Shown here: positions 37,124 to 46,992 of the stretch, piece after piece
Layout of the letters: each line of letters opens with the position of its first letter
Position numbering within the stretch: the first letter of the stretch is position 1
Source: Microbacteriaceae bacterium
GTDB lineage: Bacteria; Actinomycetota; Actinomycetes; Actinomycetales; Microbacteriaceae
Reading direction: 5' to 3'
Length of the DNA stretch: 64,000 nt
Assembly: GCA_025464995.1 (NCBI GenBank)
Contig: JAODMO010000055.1
Location: 1-64,000, forward strand
Translations under genes and position numbers: made by a program
The notes under the pieces: generated by a model
What the model saw: the letters and a program-made list of their open reading frames with translations, nothing else
The model's database searches: none
Told to the model about the DNA's origin: nothing

Positions 37124-37702
37124 GTGACCCCCGACCTGGACGACACCCGCGCCCCGGCGCCGCGCCCGGATTCACGGCCCTCGGGACGCGGCGATCTCGA
37201 CGACACCATCTCCCGCGCGCGCTCCCTCGCGCCGGATCTCGACGACACCATCCTGCGTGCCGCACCGGGCGGCCCCCCGCAGCCGCGCCCACCCGTCGCG
37301 CCCCCCGCAGCTGCCCCGCCGCCCGCCGCCGTCTCCCCGCGCTACGGCTTCCGCATCGGCGCCTCCGGCCGGGCGGTGCGGCTCGACGTGGCGGCCTACG
37401 TGGGCCGCGGCCCCAAGGCGCCGCGCATCCGCATGGGTGAGTCGCCGCGTCTCATCCGGGTCGCGTCACCCCGCGGCGAGGTGTCGAACACGCACCTCGA
37501 GATACGCCAGCTCGGGGCATCCGTCGTCATCACCGACCTCCGCTCCACCAACGGTTCGACCGTCGCCGTGCCCGGGAGTGCTCCACACACACTGCGGCAG
37601 GGTGAATCGATGGTCGTGACCCCGGGTACGCTCGTGGACATCGGTGACGGCAACGTCATCGAAATCCTGCCCCTGCACCGTCCCGGGCGCGGCGATGCGT
37701 GA
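37124..37702 (+). CDS. FHA-domain protein with three LDDT motifs
   Basis: 192 residues. N-terminal 70 residues are Pro/Ala/Asp-rich and unfolded-looking, with three LDDT motifs (PDLDDTR, GDLDDTI, PDLDDTI), each an Asp-Asp-Thr that a Ser/Thr kinase could phosphorylate. The C-terminal half is a forkhead-associated domain with its phosphothreonine-binding residues: YVGRGP, EVSNTHLEI (Ser..His) and DLRSTNGSTV (Asn-Gly). It may bind its own phosphorylated tail or another cluster protein. First gene of a set followed by a PP2C phosphatase and membrane kinase. GTG start. Confidence 0.85.
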   Translation: MTPDLDDTRAPAPRPDSRPSGRGDLDDTISRARSLAPDLDDTILRAAPGGPPQPRPPVAPPAAAPPPAAVSPRYGFRIGASGRAVRLDVAAYVGRGPKAPRIRMGESPRLIRVASPRGEVSNTHLEIRQLGASVVITDLRSTNGSTVAVPGSAPHTLRQGESMVVTPGTLVDIGDGNVIEILPLHRPGRGDA

Positions 37703-37735
37703 TCAAGCGCAGCTAGACACAAGCGAAGGTGTGGC

Positions 37736-38581
37736 GTGACCGAGATCGGCGCGAGCAGCACGGAATTCTCCATCCCCCTTCCAGAGGCGAGCCAGCGCGA
37801 CGCCTCGCGTGAGATCCGGCTGGCGTGGGCGGCGATGACGGATGTCGGCCGCCGACGTGCGGCGAACGAAGACAGCTTCATCGCGGCGCCGCCGATCTTC
37901 GCGATCGCCGACGGCATGGGCGGGCACCTGGCCGGCGACCGGGCGAGCGCCGCGGTCGTCTCCCGGTTGGCCGAGGCCCGCTCGGGCGACTTCCTCGAGC
38001 CGGAGGCCATCGAGGAGGCGCTCGAGCTCGCGACCGACGACATCGAGGTCATCTCCGACGGCAGCGAGCTCGGTGTCGGCACGACCGTCACCGGCGCGGT
38101 GCTCACCATGCACGAGGGCATCCCGCACTTCGCCATCTTCAACATCGGCGACAGCCGCGTCTACCGTTTCGAACGCAACGAGCTGGTGCAGGTCACCGTG
38201 GACCACTCGCTCGTCGAGCAGCTTGTCCAGGCCGGTGTCATCACGCGTGCCCAGGCCCACAACCACCCCGAAGGCAACGTCATCACGCGCGCCGTCGGCT
38301 TCCGGTCACAACCGACCCCGGACTTCTGGCTGCTGCCGCTCAAACCGGGGCTCCGGCTGCTCATCTGCTCCGACGGCCTCACCGGCGAGCTCGAGGACGA
38401 GCGCATCCGCCTCAACCTGTCGGCGGGCCTCTCGGCGCAGGAGACGGCGAGCGCACTCGTCGACGCGGCTCTCGCCGCGGGCGGTCGCGACAACGTCAGC
38501 GTCATCGTGGTGGACGTGGTCGCGGCACCCGCCGGCGACGCCGACGACACGGTGCCTCGCGCAACCCATAGGGTGCTGTGA
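37736..38581 (+). CDS. PP2C-family protein phosphatase
   Basis: 281 residues, metal-dependent Ser/Thr phosphatase. Motifs in order: GRRRAANEDSF, FAIADGMGGHLAGDRAS, GTTVTGAVL, FNIGDSRVYRF, LICSDGLTGEL and GGRDNVSVIVVDV, which supply the metal-binding Asp residues. No membrane segment, so cytosolic. It probably removes phosphate placed by the adjacent kinase, for example on the FHA protein or the ATPase. GTG start at 37736 with GAAGG upstream. Confidence 0.93.
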   Translation: MTEIGASSTEFSIPLPEASQRDASREIRLAWAAMTDVGRRRAANEDSFIAAPPIFAIADGMGGHLAGDRASAAVVSRLAEARSGDFLEPEAIEEALELATDDIEVISDGSELGVGTTVTGAVLTMHEGIPHFAIFNIGDSRVYRFERNELVQVTVDHSLVEQLVQAGVITRAQAHNHPEGNVITRAVGFRSQPTPDFWLLPLKPGLRLLICSDGLTGELEDERIRLNLSAGLSAQETASALVDAALAAGGRDNVSVIVVDVVAAPAGDADDTVPRATHRVL

Positions 38582-38591
38582 CTAACCTGTT

Positions 38592-38597
38592 TACAAT
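38592..38597 (+). promoter_or_regulatory. Possible -10 TACAAT before the kinase gene
   Basis: TACAAT lies in the 48-base gap before the kinase GTG at 38630 and differs from consensus by one base. The -35 region falls inside the phosphatase gene and is weak. It could give the kinase and surface protein some separate expression. Confidence 0.35.
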
Positions 38598-38629
38598 GGG
38601 GCAAGGTTAGTGCGGCTTTAGGGGGTCTT

Positions 38630-40120
38630 GTGGCGCGTCGTCTGCCGTCGAGGCCACCAAGCCTTCCCGGGTTCTCCTACATCCATGTGCTCGGCTCCGG
38701 CGGATTCGCTGACGTATTCCTCTACGAACAGAACATGCCGCGGCGGCAGGTGGCCGTCAAGGTGATGCTCGCCGAGGTGGTCAACGACCAGGTGCGGCAG
38801 ATGTTCCAGGCCGAGGCCAACCTCATGGCCCAGTTGAGCGCCCATCCCTCCATCCTGACCGTGTACCAGGCGAGCGTCTCTTCCGACGGCCGGCCCTACC
38901 TCGTCATGGAGATGTGCTCCTCCGCCCTCAGCCAGCGGTACCGTTCGGAGCGCGTGCCCGTCGCCGAGGTGCTGCGCATCGCGATCAAGATCGGCAGCGC
39001 CATCGAGACGGCGCACATGGCCGGGGTGCTGCACCGCGACATCAAGCCGTCCAACATCCTCATGACCGCCTACGGCCACCCGGTTCTCTCCGACTTCGGC
39101 ATTGCGTCGACCCTCAGCGAGTCCGACAGCCAGCAGGCGGTCGGCATGTCGATACCGTGGTCGGCGCCCGAGGTGCTGATGGATGAGACGGCCGGCACGA
39201 TCGCGTCGGAGGTGTGGGCCTTCGCCGCCACCGTCTACTCGCTGCTCGCCGGCCGATCGCCGTTCGAGATACCGGGAGAGTCGAACACCTCGGTCGACCT
39301 CATCTCGCGCATCAACCGCGCCAAGGCGCAGCCGATCGGGCGCACGGATGTTCCGGCCAGCCTTGAGCGCGCCCTCGCCACGGCGATGTCGAAGAACCCG
39401 AAGAACCGGCCCGCGAGCGTGCTCGAGCTGGTACGCACGCTGCAGTCCGTCGAGACGGAGCTCGGCGTGACGCAGACAGCCGTCGAGGTCGCCATGGACG
39501 ACTGGGCGCTCGCGACCGTCGCCGACCTGGAAGACCGCACCCGCGTCCGCGGAGTGCCCGGTGGCGTGGGGGCCGCCTCGACGCGGCGCCGACGCAAGCG
39601 GACGGCCGTCGTGCACGAGGACTACGACGCGGTCGGCGCCCTGCTGGAGTCGGACGGCGACGAGCTCCGGATCAACTCGGTCGACCGCAACGTTGGGCAG
39701 CGCACCATCGGAAGACGCAGCGCGGGGCTCCGCGGCGGAGCGGCTCCCGTCGGGCCCGGCGGCAAGCGCATGCAGCTGCTCGCCTGGATCCTCGTCGCCT
39801 GCTCGGTGCTCGTCATCGCCCTCGGCGCCACGGCGACGCTCGTGCTCATCCGTGCCAGCTCCGACGACATCCCGGTCGTCTCCGACATCGCAGCCAGGGA
39901 GGCGACGGGCAGCGTCACGTTCACCTGGCGTGACCCCGGCCTCGACGATGCCGACGTCTACCAGGTGCAGCTCGACGGCGACCCGCTCAGCGTGCAGAGC
40001 CGCCCCGAGTTCGTCGCCGACGGCGAGGCGGGCGACCACATGTGCATCACCGTGCGGGTGAGCCGCGACGGGCGCCTCGGCGACGAGAGCAACCCGAAGT
40101 GCGTGGACGTCACCGGGTGA
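38630..40120 (+). CDS. Membrane Ser/Thr protein kinase with FN3-like ectodomain
   Basis: 496 residues. Kinase domain about 15-280: glycine loop LGSGGFADVF, ATP Lys in VAVKVML, catalytic HRDIKPSNILM, SDFGIAS and the activation-segment SAPEVL. A basic linker, then one membrane segment (about 382-406), then an outside domain of about 90 residues with SVTFTWRDPG and CITVRVSRDG that looks like a single fibronectin-III domain instead of the PASTA repeats of PknB-type kinases. The immediately following gene encodes a giant Ig/FN3 protein, suggesting the kinase may sense it or the same ligand. GTG start. Confidence 0.92.
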   Translation: MARRLPSRPPSLPGFSYIHVLGSGGFADVFLYEQNMPRRQVAVKVMLAEVVNDQVRQMFQAEANLMAQLSAHPSILTVYQASVSSDGRPYLVMEMCSSALSQRYRSERVPVAEVLRIAIKIGSAIETAHMAGVLHRDIKPSNILMTAYGHPVLSDFGIASTLSESDSQQAVGMSIPWSAPEVLMDETAGTIASEVWAFAATVYSLLAGRSPFEIPGESNTSVDLISRINRAKAQPIGRTDVPASLERALATAMSKNPKNRPASVLELVRTLQSVETELGVTQTAVEVAMDDWALATVADLEDRTRVRGVPGGVGAASTRRRRKRTAVVHEDYDAVGALLESDGDELRINSVDRNVGQRTIGRRSAGLRGGAAPVGPGGKRMQLLAWILVACSVLVIALGATATLVLIRASSDDIPVVSDIAAREATGSVTFTWRDPGLDDADVYQVQLDGDPLSVQSRPEFVADGEAGDHMCITVRVSRDGRLGDESNPKCVDVTG

Positions 40121-40130
40121 TGGTCGCCTC

Positions 40131-43100
40131 GTGATCAGGCGCTGGATCGCCACCCATAAATCGCTCGTCGCCACCGCGACGAGCGGTTCTGTTGTTGCCG
40201 CGCTCGTGGCCGCGGTGGCCATCGTCTCGACCGGGTACACGGCGCAACGCCTCGATCTCAACGACGCCTCGGTGTGGGTGTCGAACGGCGCCGACCGCTT
40301 CATCGGGCGCGCGAACACCGACGTCCTCGAACTCGACACCGTCGTGGCGAGCGACGGCAACGACATCGACGTCGTGCAGCGGGGTGCGACCGTGCTGCTC
40401 GTCGACCGCGGGGACGCGACCCTCGACATCGTCGACGCCGCGACATCCGAGTTGGGCGAGCGAGTGCCGCTGCCGCCATCCGCTCCCGATGTCTTCATCG
40501 CCGGCGATAACGTCGTGATCTACTCGCAGGGCAGCGGCGAGGTGTGGATCACCCCCACAGCCGACCTGGCCGACTTCGACGCCGAGCAGGAGCCGACGCT
40601 GAGCCTCGGTGCCGAGTCGGTGCTGAGTGTCGACCCCGCGGGGCTGCTCTTCGCCTTCGCGCCGGAGGCGAAGAAGGTCTACCGGGTCGACGCGGCGGCC
40701 GCGACGGCCGTCGAATCGACCGAAGACACGGAACTCGGTGGCGCGCGTGGCGACTTCGCGGTCACGTCGGTCGCGGGGCGCTGGGCGGTGCTCGACGTCG
40801 ACGCCGCACGCGTCGAGTTGGCGGGCGGGGTGACCGACCTCGCCGACTCACTGCAGACAGGCGCGCAGCCGGTGCTGCAGGCGCCGAGCGTGTCGGGCGA
40901 CGAGGTGCTCGTGGCGCACCCCGGCGGCCTGCTCGGCGTGCCGGTGGCCGGGGGCGACATCGAGACGCTCTCGGACGTCGGTGCGGGCACCGCAGCCGCG
41001 CCGACCGTGGTCGGCGGCTGTGCGTACGCCGCGTGGTCGAACGGCGAGTCGTGGCGCCGCTGCGGAGCCGGCGGCGAAGCGACGACCACCCAGCTCGCAG
41101 AGATGCCCTCCGCACCGCGCCTCGACTTCCAGGTCAACGACTCACGCGTGGTGCTCAACGACGCTAGGGATGGGGCGTCCTGGGCCGTCGCGGGCGGCGG
41201 CGAGCTCATCGACAACTGGGACGACCTCATCTCGGTGAAGGAAGACCGCAAGCAGGTCGAGCAGAACGACGAGAACACGCCTCCCGAGATCGAGAAAGAC
41301 CAGCTGCCTCCCGTGGCGGTCGACGACCGGTTCGGCGCCCGGGCCGGGCGCGCCAACCTGCTGCCCGTGCTCATCAACGACTACGACCCGAACGCCGACG
41401 TCATCGTCATCAAGCCCGTCACCCCGCTCGACCCGGCCATCGGGCGCATCGAACGGATCGAGGACAATCAGGAGCTGCAGCTGACGCTCGCCGCAGACGC
41501 CGCGGGGGTCGTCACGTTCGACTACACGATCGACGACGGCCGGGGCGGCACGGCCACGGCGTCGGTGGAGGTGACCGTTCGCGCGCCGGGCGAGAACTCG
41601 CCGCCGCAGCAGGTGCGCTCGACGTCGACGACGGTCGCCAGCAACGACCGGGTCTCCGTTCCGGCGCTCGACGACTGGATCGACCCCGACGGCGACCCGT
41701 TCTACCTGGTCTCCGCGTCGATCGCCGAGCCGATGACCGTCAGCTACAAGCCCGAGGGCACCGTGATCGTGACGGACGGCGGCGCCGGACCGGGTATCAC
41801 CGCGGCGACGCTCGTGGTGTCGGACGGCACGGCGAGCGCGACCGGTTCGCTCACCGTCACGACCGTGGCGGCGGGCGAGGTGCCGCTCATCGCCGAGTCG
41901 GCAGTCGTGCTGGCCTACGCGGGCGAGGAGAAGACCATCTCTCCGCTCGACCACGTGCGCGGAGGCAACGGCACGGTGCGGCTCAACGCGGTGCCGCCGA
42001 AGGTCGGCGTGACGATCACCCCGAGCTACGAGACCGGCACATTCCGCTTCGTGAGCGACCAGGTGCGATCGCACTACGTCGAATACGTCGTCACCGACAA
42101 CGAGCAGACCGTCACCGGCCTCGTGCGCATCGACGTGGTCTCGCCGCCCGACTCGAACACGGCTCCCGTGACCGTGCCGAAGACCATGTTCATCCCCACG
42201 CTCGGCAGCAGGACGATCGACGTCGCCGCGAGCGACATCGATCCCGCCGGCGGAGTGCTGCTCGTCACCGGCGTGGTCAATGTGCCCGAGACATCCGGGC
42301 TGCGCGCCGAGGTGCTCGAGCAGCGCTCCGTGCGCGTGACGCTCACCGGTCCGCTCGCCGGCCCGGTCGCGTTCGGCTACCGCATCAGCAACGGGCTCGC
42401 GCAATCGGAGGGGACGATAACGGTCGTCGAGATCGCCCCGCCGGTCCGTCTGCAACCGCCCATCGCGCGCGACGACACCGCCACCGTGCGGGTCGGCGAC
42501 GCGATCACCATCGACGTGATGCAGAACGACGAGCAGCCGGACGGCGAGCCGATCACGCTCAACCCGGTGCTCGTCGACGGGCTCAGCACCAGCTCCGGAC
42601 TGCTCTTCGTCTCCGGAAACGCGCTGCGCTACCTCGCCCCCGAGACCACGGGCAACTACATCGCCGTGTACGAGATCATCGGTCCGCTCGGGCAGACGGC
42701 ACAGGCACGGGTGAGCATCGAGGTGCGGGAGCCGAACGCCGAGACGAACCATCCACCCGTGCCGACGACAGTGGTGGCTCGAGCCCTCGCGGGGGAGACG
42801 GTGCGCATCGAGGTGCCGCTCGACGGCATCGACCCCGACGGCGACTCGGTGCAGCTGCTCGGGCAGGAGTCCGGCCCCGAGAAGGGCGGCGTCGTGGAGA
42901 TCGGTCCCTCGTGGATCGACTATGAGGCCGGCGCCTACTCCGCGGGAACCGACACCTTCACCTACACCGTGATGGACGCCCTCGGTGCGCGCGCCACGGG
43001 CACCGTGCGCGTGGGAATCAGCCCCAAACTGGATGGCGCACGCAATCCCGTCGCGATCGAAGACGAGGTGAGCGTGCGGCCGGGCGCCACGGTGTCGGTG

Positions 43101-45998
43101 CAGGTGCTCGCCAACGACTCCGACCCCGACGGCAACCCGCTGACCGTCGTCGCGGTGCAGCCGAACGACGAGAAGCTCACCGCGACGTTCGACGACGGCG
43201 AGATCGTCGAGATCACGGCGCCGCGGGCGCCGGGCGTCTACGGGCTCGTCTACACGATCGAGAACGACGTCGGTGGATCCAGCTCCAACTTCGTGTCGGT
43301 GACGGTGAGCGATGACGCCCCGCTCGCGTATCCCATCGCCCGTGACACCGTGCTGACCCTCTCCGACGTGCTCGACCGTGATTCCGTCACGGTCGATGTG
43401 CTCGCCAACGTGTTCTTCGCCGACGGCGACGCGCGCGACCTCGACCTGTCCATCGTCGCCGGCTACGGCGACAGCGCGGTCGTCACCCCGACCAAGCGCA
43501 TCACGGTGACAATCCAGGACGAGCGCCAGATCATCCCGTTCGCCGTGTCGCATCCCGACGACTCGGGCGCGCGCTCCTATGCGTTCCTCTGGGTTCCCGG
43601 GTTCCGCGACGCGCTGCCGCAGCTCAACACCAAGGCGCCTCGGCTTTCGGTCGCGAGCGAGCAGTCGCTCACCATCGACCTCGACGACTATGTGCTCGCG
43701 GTGGGAGGCAAGGCCGTGCGTCTCACCGACTCCAGCACGGTGCGCGCCACACACTCCGACGGGTCGAACCTCGTGGTCGACGCCGACACGCTCACCTTCA
43801 CGTCGGCCGACCTGTACTTCGGCCCGGCGTCGATCTCCTTCGAGGTGACCGACGGGTCGTCGGCCACCGACCCCAACGGGCGAAAGGCCAACCTCGTGCT
43901 GCCGATCACGGTGAATCCGCGCGAGAACCAGCCGCCCGTGTTCACCGGGGCCGCAATCGACTTCGAGCCGGCGCAGGAGAAGGTCATCGACCTGACCAAT
44001 CTCACCACCTACCCGTACGACGACGACCTCGACGAACTCGTCTTCGCCGTCGAAGGGCCCGACCCGAGCGGCTTCAGCTACGAGCTCGCCGGACAGCGGT
44101 TGACGATCCGCGCCTCCGCTTCGGCAGTCAAGGGCGGCGTCACGGCCCTGACTCTCGGGGTGCGAGACGCGCTCGCGACGGGCCAGTCGGGCCGCATTCA
44201 GCTGCGCGTCGTACCGTCGACGAGGCCGCTCGCCGTGCCTGCGCTCGACTCGGCCATCGCCGCCCGCGGGCAGAGCACGACGGTCGACGTGCTCGCGAAC
44301 GACGAGGCGACGAACCCGTTCCCCGGCCGGCCGCTGCGGGTGCTCGCCGTGCGTGGTCTCGAGGGCGGAAGACTCCCTGCCGGCGTCACGGTCTCCTCGA
44401 GCAACGACAACCGCACGCTGACCGTCTCGGTCGCCGCATCCGCCGCCCCGGCCGACGCGATGCTGCAGTACCATGTCGCCGACGCGAGCGGAGACCCCGA
44501 TCGCTACGTGTGGGGATCGGTGCGCATCTCGGTGCAGGACGTTCCGGATGCCCCGGCGAGGCCCGTGCGCCAGGCGGGCTCATTCGCGTCCGGCGAGCTC
44601 GTGCTGCGTCTCACGGCGCCGCAGCCCAACAACTCGCCCATCAGCAACTACAGGGTGACGAGTGCCGGCTACAGCTTCGACTGCGGTACCGCGCTGGTCT
44701 GCGCTCTCGGTGGCCTCGAGGTCGGGCGCAAGTACGCGTTCCAGGTGACGGCGATCAACGCGATCGGCGAGTCGTTGCCGAGCCCGACGAGCGACCCCTA
44801 CTCGGTCGACGTGCTGCCCGGTGCCCCGCGCGGCGTCACCGCCGTGCCGACCGAGCCCGACCGCGCGCCCGAGGGAGGCGCCATCACCGTCTCGTGGGTG
44901 TCGCCGGGCGACCCGGACCGCGGAACGCCGATCACCGACTATGTCGTCGAGGTGACCGGCCGCGACCCGCTCGTCGTGCCCAGGTCTGCGACATCGACGA
45001 TCATCTCCGGCCTGCCGACAGCCACGACCTTCACCGTCGCGGTCTACGCCCGAAACGACGCCCAGGTTGCGAGCGAGGCCGAGTGGCAGCGCGGCGCCGC
45101 GTCGTCGCCCGTGACGACCGTCGGCCCGCCCCGGCCGCCCGCCGAGGCACCGTCGGCCGTGAACCAGCCGGACGGCAAGATCGCCGTCACGTGGAAGGCC
45201 TTCGACGCCAACGGCGGCGGCACGGTGACCTACGGCGTGCGCCGGGTGACCGGCACGACCGCCGAGGCGAGCTGCGCGACCCCTCCGACGGTGAAGGGAC
45301 TCACGTCGACCACGTGGATCGACACCGCCACGACCGACGGCGAGACGTACACCTACGTCGTCTACGCCGACAACGGGAGCTATTGCACGGCGGTCTCGTC
45401 GGGCCCGGCGATCAGCAAGGCGTCGCCCGGCCCCGTGTCGGGCTCCGCAACCGCGGTGATCGAGGCGAGCGGGAGGAGTGCCGACAGCGGGCAGTTCGAC
45501 GTGCGCGCCAAGGGACCGTTCGCCGTTGACTCGGGCGTCGCCGAACGATTCGAGTACCGCCTCAACGGCGGGGGCTGGGCTCCCGTGGCCAGCGAGCAGT
45601 GGTTGACCTCGCTCGCCAACTCCGCCGTGTACGGCACGCCCGTGACGGTGGAGTACCGCGGATGTCGCGACGACAGCCAGGCCTACTGCGGTCCGGCCTC
45701 CGCTGCCGTGACCCTCGTGCCCGTGAACACCCGCGTCACGACCGTGAGCTGCGTGAAAGACGGCGTGCTGCCGCTCGCGATCACGGAGCCGTTCAACAAC
45801 GGCGCCGCGACATCCGCTCGTTACGAGGTCAAGTACATCCGCGACGTGCTCGGGGTGCCCGTCGCCGACCCCGAGTTCTCGGCGTACACCCAAGACCCTG
45901 TACCGTCAGATGCGATCGCGGTCCGAGTCAGGGCCACGGTGTCCGTGGGGGGCGCCACCTATGTCGACCCCGTTTACGGTGAGTTCCCATGCACCTGA
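40131..45998 (+). CDS. Giant Ig-like/FN3 repeat surface protein (1,955 residues)
   Basis: One N-terminal membrane segment or uncleaved signal (about residues 16-38), then an entirely extracytoplasmic protein. Residues about 45-370 hold short repeated strands that look like a beta-propeller. From about 400 to 1470 there are repeated Ig/cadherin-like domains marked by motifs such as LINDYDPNAD, IDPDGDP, MQNDEQPDGE, LANDSDPDGN and LANDEATNP, with Asp clusters that could bind calcium. From about 1472 to 1955 come FN3 modules (YRVTSAG, ITVSWVSPGD, AVTWKAFDANGGG) with paired Cys near the end. No LPXTG sorting signal, so it is probably held by the N-terminal helix. It follows the kinase by 10 bases and precedes a MoxR gene by 22. 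Confidence 0.85.
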   Translation: MIRRWIATHKSLVATATSGSVVAALVAAVAIVSTGYTAQRLDLNDASVWVSNGADRFIGRANTDVLELDTVVASDGNDIDVVQRGATVLLVDRGDATLDIVDAATSELGERVPLPPSAPDVFIAGDNVVIYSQGSGEVWITPTADLADFDAEQEPTLSLGAESVLSVDPAGLLFAFAPEAKKVYRVDAAAATAVESTEDTELGGARGDFAVTSVAGRWAVLDVDAARVELAGGVTDLADSLQTGAQPVLQAPSVSGDEVLVAHPGGLLGVPVAGGDIETLSDVGAGTAAAPTVVGGCAYAAWSNGESWRRCGAGGEATTTQLAEMPSAPRLDFQVNDSRVVLNDARDGASWAVAGGGELIDNWDDLISVKEDRKQVEQNDENTPPEIEKDQLPPVAVDDRFGARAGRANLLPVLINDYDPNADVIVIKPVTPLDPAIGRIERIEDNQELQLTLAADAAGVVTFDYTIDDGRGGTATASVEVTVRAPGENSPPQQVRSTSTTVASNDRVSVPALDDWIDPDGDPFYLVSASIAEPMTVSYKPEGTVIVTDGGAGPGITAATLVVSDGTASATGSLTVTTVAAGEVPLIAESAVVLAYAGEEKTISPLDHVRGGNGTVRLNAVPPKVGVTITPSYETGTFRFVSDQVRSHYVEYVVTDNEQTVTGLVRIDVVSPPDSNTAPVTVPKTMFIPTLGSRTIDVAASDIDPAGGVLLVTGVVNVPETSGLRAEVLEQRSVRVTLTGPLAGPVAFGYRISNGLAQSEGTITVVEIAPPVRLQPPIARDDTATVRVGDAITIDVMQNDEQPDGEPITLNPVLVDGLSTSSGLLFVSGNALRYLAPETTGNYIAVYEIIGPLGQTAQARVSIEVREPNAETNHPPVPTTVVARALAGETVRIEVPLDGIDPDGDSVQLLGQESGPEKGGVVEIGPSWIDYEAGAYSAGTDTFTYTVMDALGARATGTVRVGISPKLDGARNPVAIEDEVSVRPGATVSVQVLANDSDPDGNPLTVVAVQPNDEKLTATFDDGEIVEITAPRAPGVYGLVYTIENDVGGSSSNFVSVTVSDDAPLAYPIARDTVLTLSDVLDRDSVTVDVLANVFFADGDARDLDLSIVAGYGDSAVVTPTKRITVTIQDERQIIPFAVSHPDDSGARSYAFLWVPGFRDALPQLNTKAPRLSVASEQSLTIDLDDYVLAVGGKAVRLTDSSTVRATHSDGSNLVVDADTLTFTSADLYFGPASISFEVTDGSSATDPNGRKANLVLPITVNPRENQPPVFTGAAIDFEPAQEKVIDLTNLTTYPYDDDLDELVFAVEGPDPSGFSYELAGQRLTIRASASAVKGGVTALTLGVRDALATGQSGRIQLRVVPSTRPLAVPALDSAIAARGQSTTVDVLANDEATNPFPGRPLRVLAVRGLEGGRLPAGVTVSSSNDNRTLTVSVAASAAPADAMLQYHVADASGDPDRYVWGSVRISVQDVPDAPARPVRQAGSFASGELVLRLTAPQPNNSPISNYRVTSAGYSFDCGTALVCALGGLEVGRKYAFQVTAINAIGESLPSPTSDPYSVDVLPGAPRGVTAVPTEPDRAPEGGAITVSWVSPGDPDRGTPITDYVVEVTGRDPLVVPRSATSTIISGLPTATTFTVAVYARNDAQVASEAEWQRGAASSPVTTVGPPRPPAEAPSAVNQPDGKIAVTWKAFDANGGGTVTYGVRRVTGTTAEASCATPPTVKGLTSTTWIDTATTDGETYTYVVYADNGSYCTAVSSGPAISKASPGPVSGSATAVIEASGRSADSGQFDVRAKGPFAVDSGVAERFEYRLNGGGWAPVASEQWLTSLANSAVYGTPVTVEYRGCRDDSQAYCGPASAAVTLVPVNTRVTTVSCVKDGVLPLAITEPFNNGAATSARYEVKYIRDVLGVPVADPEFSAYTQDPVPSDAIAVRVRATVSVGGATYVDPVYGEFPCT

Positions 45999-46020
45999 TG
46001 AGCGTCCGAGAGGCAACCGC

Positions 46021-46992
46021 ATGACGATGACACCCGAGCAGGCCGGCTGGTTCTCCGACAACTTCACCCGGCTCGTCTCCAACGTGGAGACGGTGCTGCT
46101 CGGCAAGACCTTCGTCATCCGGCTCGGATTCACGGCCCTGTTCAGCGAGGGACACCTCCTGCTCGAAGACTTCCCCGGCACCGGCAAGACGTCGTTCGCG
46201 AGGGCCATCGCCCAGAGCGTCGACGGCACGAACAACCGCGTGCAGTTCACCCCGGACCTCCTGCCCGGCGACATCACCGGGGTGAGCATCTTCGACCAGC
46301 GCACCGGCGACTTCCAGTTTCACCGCGGGCCCATCTTCGCCAACATCGTGCTCGCCGACGAGATCAACCGCGCCAGCCCGAAGACGCAGGCGGCGCTGCT
46401 CGAGGTCATGGAGGAGGGCACGGTCACGGTCGACGGCATCACCCACGACGTCGGGCTGCCGTTCATGGTCATCGCGACGCAGAACCCCATCGAACAGGCG
46501 GGCACCTATCGCCTGCCCGAGGCCCAGCTCGACCGCTTCATCATGAAGACATCGATCGGGTACCCCGACCACGCCTCGACCCTGCGCATCCTCGAGGGCG
46601 CAGGAACCCGCGCGCACGACACGACGGTGCCCGCCATCGCGAGCGCCGACGTCATCAACGAGATGGCCCGCCTGGCCCGCACGGTGCACGTCGACCCGAC
46701 CATCAACGACTACGTCAGCCGGCTCGTCGACGCGACGCGCTCGGCCACCGAGGTGCGCCTCGGGGCGAGCGTGCGCGGCGCTCTCGCCCTCGTGCGCACG
46801 GCGAAGACTCTCGCCGCATCCAACGGCAGGCACTACGTCATCCCCGACGACGTCAAGGCGCTCGCCGAGCCGGTTCTCGCCCATCGCCTCGTGCTCGATC
46901 CCGAGGCGGAGTTCGACGGTGTGACCGGCTCGAGCGTCCTGAGCCAACTCCTCATCGAGACGCCGCCGCCGAGCGATCGGCAAGCCGTGTGA
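46021..46992 (+). CDS. MoxR-family AAA+ ATPase
   Basis: 323 residues. Walker A LLEDFPGTGKTSFAR, Walker B NIVLADEINRASPKTQAALLE, sensor VIATQNPIEQAGTYRLPEAQLDRF, and a C-terminal AAA lid ending HYVIPDDVKALAEPVLAHR. MoxR proteins act as chaperones that load or activate partner complexes and usually sit beside a DUF58 gene, as here. ATG 46021 chosen; the frame is open further upstream into the giant gene. The stop overlaps the DUF58 GTG (GTGA). Confidence 0.93.
   Translation: MTMTPEQAGWFSDNFTRLVSNVETVLLGKTFVIRLGFTALFSEGHLLLEDFPGTGKTSFARAIAQSVDGTNNRVQFTPDLLPGDITGVSIFDQRTGDFQFHRGPIFANIVLADEINRASPKTQAALLEVMEEGTVTVDGITHDVGLPFMVIATQNPIEQAGTYRLPEAQLDRFIMKTSIGYPDHASTLRILEGAGTRAHDTTVPAIASADVINEMARLARTVHVDPTINDYVSRLVDATRSATEVRLGASVRGALALVRTAKTLAASNGRHYVIPDDVKALAEPVLAHRLVLDPEAEFDGVTGSSVLSQLLIETPPPSDRQAV

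Noticed and set aside
41142-44474. 1,110-codon open frame on the minus strand inside the giant Ig/FN3 gene
   Set aside because: It is an antisense shadow of a GC-rich gene: no start signal, no recognisable domain, highly biased His/Arg/Val/Asp composition. The plus-strand product has clear repeats.
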